From JARRNO01 sp037384885 (GTDB taxonomy: Bacteria > Acidobacteriota > UBA4820 > DSQY01), in assembly GCA_037384885.1 (NCBI GenBank), contig JARRNO010000026.1, forward strand, positions 1 through 15,213: a DNA stretch of 15,213 bases, given 5' to 3'. The notes beneath the pieces were generated by a model. The model was given only the letters and a program-made list of their open reading frames with translations. It did not search any database and was not told where the DNA came from. This document shows positions 7,741 to 14,177 of this stretch, piece by piece. How positions within the stretch are numbered: the first letter of the stretch is position 1; every line of letters begins with the position of its first letter. The translations under genes and the position numbers were made by a program.

Positions 7741-8627
7741 CCGAATACGCCGTCCCCCCCGAGGTCCGGGCCTTTCTCGACCACCTGACGGTGGAGCGCG
7801 GATTGTCGCGCAACTCCATCGACGCCTACCGGCGCGACCTGGAACGCTTCTTCGGCATCGTCAAGCTGGCGCCGGCGAAGGTCTCGCGCGAGGACATCCG
7901 CCGTTTTCTCACCCACGAGCGCGAAGCCGGCCTCTCCGGGCCCACCGCCGCGCGCCGACTTGCCGCCCTGCGCATGTTTTACCGCTTCCTCCTGCTCGAA
8001 AAGCGCGTGGAGACCGACCCCACCGAGAACATCGAACCGCCGCGCACGCCCAAGCATCTGCCTTCCTACCTGGATCAGGCCGAGGTGGAGCGGCTGCTTG
8101 AAGCGGCGGATACGACCCGTCCCACCGGCCTGCGGGACCGCGCCATGCTCGAGGTCCTCTACGCTACCGGCATCCGGGTCAGCGAGCTGATCGGCCTCAC
8201 CCTGGACCGGCTCAACCTGAAGGCCGGCTTCGTGCTGGTCATGGGCAAGGGATCGAAGGAACGGGTCGTCCCCCTGGGCGAGGTGGCGGCGGACTGGATC
8301 AACCGATACCTGGACGAGGCCCGGCCCGCGATCCTGAAGGACCGCGAATCGGACCACCTCTTCGTCACGGCCAGGGGCAGCGGCATGACCCGCCAGAACG
8401 TGTGGATGCTCATCGAGCGCTACGCCCGCCGGGCCGGAATCGCCAAGCACCTAAGCCCGCACACCCTGCGCCATTCGTTCGCCACCCACCTGCTCGAACA
8501 CGGGGCCGATTTGCGGTCCGTCCAGCTGATGCTCGGCCATGCCGATATCTCCACCACCCAGATCTACACGCACGTCGAGCAGGAGCGCCTGAAGCGCCTC
8601 TACCGCCAATTTCACCCAAGGGCCTGA
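7737..8627 (+). CDS. xerD: Site-specific tyrosine recombinase XerD
   Basis: A 296-residue tyrosine recombinase. The N-terminal SAM-like core-binding domain covers residues ~8-90 (FLDHLTVERGLSRNSIDAYRRDL). The catalytic domain carries the full set of residues: Arg147 (ATGIRVSEL), Lys171 (GKGSKER), His242 and Arg245 (SPHTLRHSFATHLL), His268 (LMLGHADISTTQIYTHV) and the nucleophile Tyr277. With its XerC partner it resolves chromosome dimers at dif near the terminus, under FtsK control. The LGHADISTTQIYTHV and SPHTLRHSFATH forms favour XerD over XerC, although the two are close. The start is GTG, overlapping the dtd stop, with GAGAGGAG upstream. No mobile-element context surrounds it, so it is a housekeeping copy, not an integrase. 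Confidence 0.93.
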   Translation: MTEYAVPPEVRAFLDHLTVERGLSRNSIDAYRRDLERFFGIVKLAPAKVSREDIRRFLTHEREAGLSGPTAARRLAALRMFYRFLLLEKRVETDPTENIEPPRTPKHLPSYLDQAEVERLLEAADTTRPTGLRDRAMLEVLYATGIRVSELIGLTLDRLNLKAGFVLVMGKGSKERVVPLGEVAADWINRYLDEARPAILKDRESDHLFVTARGSGMTRQNVWMLIERYARRAGIAKHLSPHTLRHSFATHLLEHGADLRSVQLMLGHADISTTQIYTHVEQERLKRLYRQFHPRA

Positions 8628-8639
8628 CGCGCTTCGATT

Positions 8640-8685
8640 GGGGGCGATTTCCCCCAGGGCTGGGTGGAAAAGCCCACCTCCCTTT
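8640..8685 (+). terminator. Probable terminator after xerD
   Basis: Thirteen bases past the xerD stop there is GGGGG, CGATTT, CCCCC (8640-8655). A second possible stem follows, GGGCT (8657-8661) pairing with AGCCC (8670-8674), and then CCTCCCTTTT. The short T-run after the second stem makes an intrinsic terminator plausible, though it is not a textbook one. Confidence 0.4.
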
Positions 8686-8702
8686 TCATATGTTGAATTT
8701 GA

Positions 8703-8732
8703 TTGCAGGTCCCTTCTGGGCGCGCCTATTCT
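8703..8732 (+). promoter_or_regulatory. Weak candidate sigma70-type promoter for the cytochrome locus
   Basis: TTGCAG (8703-8708) and TATTCT (8727-8732) are separated by 18 bases and lie about 65 bases before the start of the triheme cytochrome gene, in the only spacer between xerD and the cytochrome genes. The match is modest, and the call rests partly on position. Confidence 0.25.
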
Positions 8733-8796
8733 AATGCCTGGGTTGACACGAGCGCGGCGAGAACGACGTCCGCATTCAAGGCAGAGGAGGTATCAA

Positions 8797-9135
8797 ATGA
8801 AAAGATTCTTCGCAATCCTGGTCCTGGCCGCGGTGGCCACACTGTTCGGCATGACCATCACGGCCGGCGAACACGCCAAGGTGGGTCCCGAACGCTGCAA
8901 GATGTGCCACAAGGTCGAATACAATTCCTGGGTCAAGACCGCGCACAAGAAGATGGGCGTCACCTGCGAAACCTGCCACGGCAACGGCGGCGACTACTGG
9001 AAAGTCATGACCGACAAGAAGAAAGCGGTAGCGGCCGGGCTGATCATCCACCCCAAGAAAGAGCTCTGCATCAAGTGCCACGGCAAAAAGTTCAACGACA
9101 GCATGTTCGAAAAGGCCCACGCCCACACAAAGTAA
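8797..9135 (+). CDS. Small periplasmic triheme cytochrome c
   Basis: A 112-residue precursor. A signal peptide (residues 1-23, MKRFFAILVLAAVATLFG...) precedes a mature domain with three CXXCH heme-attachment motifs: CKMCH (34-38), CETCH (57-61) and CIKCH (91-95). Extra histidines (for example His50 and those in the AHAHTK tail) can serve as distal ligands. The order, with CKMCHKVEYNSW followed by a CETCHGNGG-type motif, recalls the N-terminal part of cytochrome c554-like proteins, but it is far shorter. It is probably a soluble electron shuttle that accepts electrons from or delivers them to the membrane cytochrome modules encoded next. GAGGAGG lies eight bases before the ATG; an upstream in-frame extension has no signal peptide and is not used. 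Confidence 0.88.
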   Translation: MKRFFAILVLAAVATLFGMTITAGEHAKVGPERCKMCHKVEYNSWVKTAHKKMGVTCETCHGNGGDYWKVMTDKKKAVAAGLIIHPKKELCIKCHGKKFNDSMFEKAHAHTK

Positions 9136-9173
9136 CGCCTGCACTATCGAGGAAACGACGCAGCATTGACTTG

Positions 9174-9206
9174 AGGCGGGGGCGGCGAGCCCCCGCCTTG
9201 TTTCTG
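9174..9206 (+). terminator. Strong hairpin between triheme gene and cytochrome operon (terminator/attenuator)
   Basis: A perfect 10-bp GC-rich stem, AGGCGGGGGC pairing with GCCCCCGCCT around a GGCGA loop, is followed by TGTTTCT. It lies 38 bases past the triheme stop and 18 bases before the next start codon. As an intrinsic terminator it would allow high expression of the small cytochrome and only partial read-through into the large operon. No separate promoter is obvious after it. Confidence 0.6.
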
Positions 9207-9223
9207 AAAAGAAGGATGGGACA

Positions 9224-11200
9224 ATGAAAGGCATGGTATGGGGTGCCGCCGCGGTCTTCTCCCTGGTAATTCTGTCCGCCCCCACCCAAATTCACGCTGA
9301 CTCCATTCCGAATAGCACCTGCTTGGCATGCCATTCATCAATGGCGAAAGACAGCACTGCTCTCAAAGGTCTTTACAACGTTCCCGGCGGAGGGCGGGAA
9401 AAGATGTCTCTCCAGGTCACCAAGGACAGCCTCAAGGGATCGATCCATGAAGGCTTTTCGTGCGTGGACTGCCACCAGGACATCACGAGCATTCCGCATC
9501 CCGCCAAGCTCAAGCCGGTGAATTGCGGCAACTGCCACATCACCGAGGCCGAGGAGCTCACCAAGAGCATCCACGACAAAATCGGCAAGGCGGCGCCCTA
9601 CACGCCCATGTGCATCAACTGCCACGGCGCCCACCAGATCATGCCCAAGAGCAACCCGAAGTCGACCATTTATCCCGCCAACCTCCCCTACACCTGCGGG
9701 AGCTGCCACAGCAAAACGGAAATGATGCGCCAGCTCGGGGTCCAGATCCCGAACCCGTTGGCGAATTACATGAAAAGCGAGCACTGGCGCGCTCTGAAAA
9801 CCGGCAAAACGATGAAAGCCGCCACGTGCACCGATTGCCACGGATCACACCTCATCCTGCCTTCGACGAATCCCGAGTCCACTGTTTACAAAAAGAACAC
9901 TCCGGCGACCTGCGGCAAGTGCCATCCGGTCATCGAGAAACAATACGAGGCAAGCATTCACGGCCAGGCGCTGGCCGCCGGCCACATGCAGGCCCCGGCC
10001 TGCACGGACTGCCACGGCGAACACGACATCGAGGGGCCAAACCAGCCCACCAGCCGCGTCTCGCCCGTCAATGTCCGGCTCACGTGCGCTCAGTGCCACG
10101 GCCAGGTCCGTCTGGCGAGACGCTTCAGCCTGCCTTCGGGCATGGTCCAGTCCTATCAGGCTTCCTACCACGGCCTGGCGAGCCAGTACGGCGACACCCA
10201 GGTGGCCAACTGCGCTTCTTGCCACACGGCGCATGATATCCTTCCGGCAAGCGATCCGAAGTCTTCTATCAATCCCAAAAATCTTCAGAAAACATGCGGC
10301 AAGTGCCACCCCAACGCCACCGCCGCTTTCGCCCATACACCCATCCACCTCAAGATCAGCGAGACAAACAGCCCGGTTCTTTACTGGCTGAAATGGTTCT
10401 ACGTGATCTTGATCGTGGTGGTGGTGGGCGCCCTGGGATTCCACAACTTCCTGGATTATCTCAAGGGTTATCGCGAGGCTCTCAAGACGCTCAAACCCGT
10501 GGCCATCTACCGGCGGATGACTCTGCCTGAACGGATCCAGCATTTCCTGCTTCTGTCCTCATTCTTCCTCCTGGTTATCACCGGTTTCGCCCTCAAATTC
10601 CCGCATTCTTTCTGGTCCTGGCCCTTCAAGTTCTTCCCGGCCGGGTTCGAATGGCGCGGGTTGATCCACCGCATCGCCGCCGTCGTCATGATGGGCACAG
10701 CCGGCTACCACCTGGTCTACCTGGTGGGGACCAAGCGGGGACGGCGGTTCCTTAAAGACATGATGCCCACCTGGCAGGACGTCAAGGACGTGCGCGAACA
10801 GCTCGGGTACTATTTCGGCCTCCGGCGCCACGGCGCCCGCTTCGGCCGGTTTTCATACGTTGAAAAAATGGAGTACCTCGCCCTGATCTGGGGCACCATC
10901 ATTATGATTGCAACCGGCTTGATCCTCTGGGCCAAGAACTGGTCCACCGGCTTCCTCCCCTCCTGGGGCTGGCCCGCCGCGGAGATTATTCACTTCTACG
11001 AGGCAGTGCTGGCCTTCACAACGATCATCATCTGGCACCTGTACACCGTATTCAGCCATACCGACAAACCACCGTACAACCCGACCTGGCTGACCGGGGG
11101 GATGACGAAAGAATCGCTGGAGCATCACCATCCCAAGGCGCTGGAGGATATCGAAAAGGAAAAGAGGCGGGAGGAGGAAGGATGGGAGCCCCGAGACTGA
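9224..11200 (+). CDS. Fused undecaheme cytochrome c / cytochrome b (CbcL-like quinone oxidoreductase)
   Basis: A 658-residue membrane protein. A signal peptide (about 1-25) leads into a periplasmic domain with eleven CXXCH motifs, at Cys33, 80, 101, 130, 158, 202, 230, 260, 288, 330 and 358. An anchor helix (~388-407) and a four-helix cytochrome b domain (~430-612) follow. The b domain has His440, His482, His496, His590 and His605 and the RFSYVEKMEYLALIWG motif seen in HydC/FdnI-type b subunits. This c-plus-b fusion is the architecture of Geobacter CbcL, which links the menaquinone pool to periplasmic cytochromes. The same role is inferred here; the direction of electron flow is unknown. The charged C-terminal tail is cytoplasmic. 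Its last 19 bases overlap the next gene, so expression is coupled. Confidence 0.88.
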   Translation: MKGMVWGAAAVFSLVILSAPTQIHADSIPNSTCLACHSSMAKDSTALKGLYNVPGGGREKMSLQVTKDSLKGSIHEGFSCVDCHQDITSIPHPAKLKPVNCGNCHITEAEELTKSIHDKIGKAAPYTPMCINCHGAHQIMPKSNPKSTIYPANLPYTCGSCHSKTEMMRQLGVQIPNPLANYMKSEHWRALKTGKTMKAATCTDCHGSHLILPSTNPESTVYKKNTPATCGKCHPVIEKQYEASIHGQALAAGHMQAPACTDCHGEHDIEGPNQPTSRVSPVNVRLTCAQCHGQVRLARRFSLPSGMVQSYQASYHGLASQYGDTQVANCASCHTAHDILPASDPKSSINPKNLQKTCGKCHPNATAAFAHTPIHLKISETNSPVLYWLKWFYVILIVVVVGALGFHNFLDYLKGYREALKTLKPVAIYRRMTLPERIQHFLLLSSFFLLVITGFALKFPHSFWSWPFKFFPAGFEWRGLIHRIAAVVMMGTAGYHLVYLVGTKRGRRFLKDMMPTWQDVKDVREQLGYYFGLRRHGARFGRFSYVEKMEYLALIWGTIIMIATGLILWAKNWSTGFLPSWGWPAAEIIHFYEAVLAFTTIIIWHLYTVFSHTDKPPYNPTWLTGGMTKESLEHHHPKALEDIEKEKRREEEGWEPRD

Positions 11201-12384
11201 GAACCTGCGAGGCCCGCTTAGCCGCGGGCTTCGCCGCGCTGCTTGTCACGTTCGCCGTCTGCGCCGCACCTCCGGCATCTTCAGAGTGCCTGAGCTGCCA
11301 CGCCGGAAAGGATCCCGTTGTCGCTGCGGCGTCCCTGAAGGGGTCCATTCACCAAAGACTGTCTTGCACGGATTGCCATGCGGACATCACGAAAATCCCG
11401 CATGACAAGCCGGCCGCCGTAAACTGCGGCGCCTGCCACCAGAAAGAACTCGCCGGCTGGCGGGCAAGCTTCCACGCAAAATCCGGAGGTCCCACCTGTG
11501 TGGCTTGTCATGGGTCCCACCAGGTGCCTCCTCCCAGAAGCAGCGATAGTCTGTCTTCGCCTGAAAGGCAGGTCAGACTTTGCGGGGGATGCCACGCCAA
11601 GCTCGCGGGCGGGGAGAAATGGGTTCGAGCCTTCGACACCAGCGTCCACGGCCAGGGAGTCACAAAGCTGGGGCTGAGCGTGGCGCCGGGATGCGCAACC
11701 TGCCATGGAGCCCATGCCCTACGTTCGTTGAAGACGAAAGATAACGCTTCCGCCAAGCTCAAGCTCGCGGCAATGTGCGGAAGCTGCCACGAGCCCGTTT
11801 ACCGGGCCTACGAGAAAAGCATTCATGCCGCGGCCCTGAAACAAGGCATTGCAGCCGCCCCAACCTGCACCGACTGCCACGGCGAACACGGCATCCAGGG
11901 GAGCGAGGCCACTTCTTCAAAGGTGTCCCCCAAGGCCGTGCCGTCCACCTGCGGCCACTGCCATTCGGACAAACGTCTCATGGCCAATTTCGGCCTGCCC
12001 GCGAACATGGTGTCGACTTTCCTGAAAAGCTATCACGGCGTCGCGCTGGAAATGGGAGACCTGAGGGCGGCGGACTGCTCCTCCTGCCATGGAGCGCACG
12101 ACATCCTCCCCTCCAGAGACCCTGCTTCCCGGACCAATCCGGCCAATCTCCAGAAAACATGCGGACGGTGCCACCCCGGTGCGGGCCGGAACTTCGCGAA
12201 GATCAAGTTTCATGAGTCCGTCAGCCCGAAAGGCGCGAGAGGTGCGTGGTTCGTGCGCATCTTTTACATCATCTTCATCACTGTCCTCGTCGCCGGCTTC
12301 CTGCTTCATATCAGCGTGCGCCTCACCGGCTGGCTGAGGGCGAGACGATCGTCCAAGGCGGGGGAAGACAAAGACAAACGATAG
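11182..12384 (+). CDS. Membrane-anchored undecaheme cytochrome c (module 2)
   Basis: A 400-residue paralogue of the c-half of the preceding fusion. An N-terminal signal segment (about 11-29) is followed by eleven CXXCH motifs (Cys36, 62, 82, 106, 134, 171, 199, 229, 257, 299, 327), a single C-terminal helix (~356-380) and a short basic tail. Shared blocks include CTDCHGEHGIQ, SYHGVALEMGDLRAADCSSCHGAHDILP and NLQKTCGRCHPGA. The final helix matches the anchor helix of the fusion protein, so this gene ends where the fusion would continue into its b domain. It is probably the periplasmic electron-transfer subunit for the cytochrome b encoded 16 bases downstream. GGAGGA lies before the ATG, inside the end of the previous gene. 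Confidence 0.87.
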   Translation: MGAPRLRTCEARLAAGFAALLVTFAVCAAPPASSECLSCHAGKDPVVAAASLKGSIHQRLSCTDCHADITKIPHDKPAAVNCGACHQKELAGWRASFHAKSGGPTCVACHGSHQVPPPRSSDSLSSPERQVRLCGGCHAKLAGGEKWVRAFDTSVHGQGVTKLGLSVAPGCATCHGAHALRSLKTKDNASAKLKLAAMCGSCHEPVYRAYEKSIHAAALKQGIAAAPTCTDCHGEHGIQGSEATSSKVSPKAVPSTCGHCHSDKRLMANFGLPANMVSTFLKSYHGVALEMGDLRAADCSSCHGAHDILPSRDPASRTNPANLQKTCGRCHPGAGRNFAKIKFHESVSPKGARGAWFVRIFYIIFITVLVAGFLLHISVRLTGWLRARRSSKAGEDKDKR

Positions 12385-12400
12385 GGAGGGGAACAGAGCG

Positions 12401-13093
12401 ATGAATGAACACCGGGACAAGCGGACCGTCCTGAGAATGACACTCCTGCAGAGAATCGACCATGCGCTTCTGGCGCTTTTCCTTCTCCTGCTGATCGCCT
12501 CCGGCCTGGCTCTCGCTTATCACGACCAGGCCTGGGCCAAGGCGCTCATCGGCCTGATGGGAGGCATCAAAGGCCGAGGCATTCTCCACCGCACTGCAGC
12601 CATAGGCCTCGTTTTCGTGGGTCTGGTGCACTTCGGCGGCCTGCTTTTTTCAGAGCGCCACCAGAGCGACTTCCGGGCTTTGTGGTTCAAGCGCTCCGAT
12701 CTGACTGAAGCCTGGAGAGGCTGGGTCTACGGCCTGACCGGAAAGGGAAAGCCTCCCTACTACGGCCGGTTCCGGCCCATGCAGAAGATTCAATACTGGG
12801 GGATTCTGGTCGGGTGCCTCGTCATGGCGGTTTCGGGTTTCGTTCTGTGGTCTCCCCAGGCGTCACTCGCTGTCTTTCCGAAATACGTGTACGACCTCAT
12901 GCTGGTGATTCACTCCGAGGAAGCGCAGCTCATTTTCGTTCTCCTCATACTCTGGCACCTTTACGACGTGCATGTGGCGGGCGGCAATTTCCCCATGAAC
13001 ACCGCGTGGCTCACGGGCCGCATCAAGGCGGACCAGTTCAAGAACCAGCACCCCGCCGAGTGGGACCGCCTGGAAAAGGAGGAGCGGGAATGA
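12401..13093 (+). CDS. Cytochrome b subunit, HydC/FdnI-like (module 2)
   Basis: A 230-residue membrane protein with four helices near residues 20-40, 62-84, 131-150 and 170-190. It aligns with the C-terminal half of the 9224 fusion. Five histidines (21, 63, 77, 171, 186) have the same spacing as in the other two b domains. The cytoplasmic tail keeps TAWLTGRIKADQF and a later HP-E motif. By analogy with HydC/FdnI subunits it should bind two b hemes and exchange electrons with menaquinone, passing them to or from the undecaheme partner encoded just upstream. GGGAGGGG lies about ten bases before the ATG. Its stop overlaps the next start in ATGA, indicating translational coupling. Confidence 0.87.
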   Translation: MNEHRDKRTVLRMTLLQRIDHALLALFLLLLIASGLALAYHDQAWAKALIGLMGGIKGRGILHRTAAIGLVFVGLVHFGGLLFSERHQSDFRALWFKRSDLTEAWRGWVYGLTGKGKPPYYGRFRPMQKIQYWGILVGCLVMAVSGFVLWSPQASLAVFPKYVYDLMLVIHSEEAQLIFVLLILWHLYDVHVAGGNFPMNTAWLTGRIKADQFKNQHPAEWDRLEKEERE

Positions 13094-14055
13094 TCAAGCT
13101 GTCCGCGGATACTCCAGGCCGGTTCGCCGGCGCCTGGACCCGTTTCGCCGCCGCCGCCCTGCTTCTTTGCCTGGCGGCGACGGTCGCCGTCCGGTCACAG
13201 GACGATTTGCGCTGCCTGGGCTGCCACGGGAAGCCGGGCTTCCACAAGGTCCTGCCCACAGGCCAGGTCCTCGACCTATTCGTGGACCCGACGCCGATAC
13301 GGCTGTCCGTTCATAAGAACCTTTCCTGTGTATCGTGCCACGCGGACGTGAACGAGGTTCCCCACAAGACAAGGCCCCATCGAGTGGACTGCCGGCGGTG
13401 CCACTACGAAGGCAACACCATGGGCGCCCCTCAGACGATCAAATACGTGCAGTTCGCCAACAGCGTCCACGGCAAGGCCCTCAAGGCGGGCCAACCCAAG
13501 GCGCCTCTCTGCCAGGACTGTCACGGCGGCCACTTCATTCTGCCCGGCAGCAATCCACGATCCCGGGTGAGCCGACGCAATGTCCCTGAAACGTGCGGGA
13601 CATGCCACATCAAAATTTACGGACAGTACAGGGAGTCCATTCACGGCAAATCGTGGGAGCGGGGAAACAAGGACGCCCCGGTCTGTACGGACTGCCACGG
13701 AGAACACACCATCCAGCGACCCTCGGCGGCGAATTCCTCGGTCAATCCAGCGAACGTGGCGAATACCTGCGGAAAGTGCCACGCCAAAATTGTTGTTATG
13801 AAGAAGTACGGGATCAACGCGCAGCAGGTCTCCACCTACAAGAACTCCTTTCACGGAATCGCAAATGAATTCGGGGTTCTGAAAGCGGCGAACTGCGCGT
13901 CGTGCCACGGGGCCCACGACATTCTCCCTCCAAAACCTGTGGAAAATGCCACCCCGGCGCGAGCGCGAAATTCGCCGAGGGGCACATCCACCTGGACCCG
14001 GAAGACAAGTCCGCCGGCATCGTTCACTGGGTTTATCTGGGCTTTAAGATCCTGA
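13090..14055 (+). CDS. Multiheme cytochrome c (module 3), frame-disrupted near its end
   Basis: As read, 321 residues: an N-terminal hydrophobic signal segment (about 15-35), then eight CXXCH motifs (Cys42, 80, 101, 141, 169, 199, 227, 269). Homology to the two upstream cytochromes is clear up to CASCHGAHDILP at residues 269-280. The frame then turns into an unrelated Pro/Arg/Thr-rich tail (PKPVENATPARAR...) and stops. The expected final heme motif and anchor helix are present just downstream in the -1 frame. If read through, the protein would have nine hemes; relative to its paralogues it lacks the fourth/fifth heme pair. AAGGAGGAG precedes the ATG, which overlaps the stop of the previous gene. 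As written the product would lack its anchor and may be released or degraded. Confidence 0.8.
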   Translation: MIKLSADTPGRFAGAWTRFAAAALLLCLAATVAVRSQDDLRCLGCHGKPGFHKVLPTGQVLDLFVDPTPIRLSVHKNLSCVSCHADVNEVPHKTRPHRVDCRRCHYEGNTMGAPQTIKYVQFANSVHGKALKAGQPKAPLCQDCHGGHFILPGSNPRSRVSRRNVPETCGTCHIKIYGQYRESIHGKSWERGNKDAPVCTDCHGEHTIQRPSAANSSVNPANVANTCGKCHAKIVVMKKYGINAQQVSTYKNSFHGIANEFGVLKAANCASCHGAHDILPPKPVENATPARARNSPRGTSTWTRKTSPPASFTGFIWALRS

Positions 14056-14177
14056 CGCTGGGAACTCTGGCCGGGCTCTTCATCCATATCGGGCTCGATC
14101 TGTTCCGGCAGGTGAGGGCGCGAAAGTTCAAGGCGCTTTCTGATGAGGAAGCGTCCAGTGAGGAGAATGAACCATGA
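13935..14177 (+). pseudogene. Out-of-frame C-terminal part of the module 3 cytochrome c
   Basis: In the -1 frame the sequence continues as TCGKCHPGASAKFAEGHIHL, matching KTCGKCHP at the ninth expected heme site. A membrane helix follows (HWVYLGFKILTLGTLAGLF), then an acidic tail ending at a TGA that overlaps the next gene's ATG as ATGA. The preserved heme motif, helix and coupled stop show that this was the original reading frame. There is no credible independent start; the GTG at 13902 lies inside the upstream heme region. It could be expressed only by ribosomal frameshifting, or if the disruption is a sequencing or assembly error. Confidence 0.75.

Noticed and set aside
7737..8627. Phage or genomic-island integrase
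   Set aside because: The protein has normal XerD length and motifs and is translationally coupled to dtd, with no phage genes nearby.
8743..8748. Perfect TTGACA (-35 consensus) before the triheme gene
   Set aside because: No acceptable -10 hexamer occurs 16-19 bases downstream, so it is not called as a promoter.
13902..14177. GTG-initiated separate gene for a monoheme membrane protein
   Set aside because: The GTG lies within the conserved heme motif region of the upstream cytochrome and has no ribosome site; homology shows it is the displaced C-terminus of that gene.
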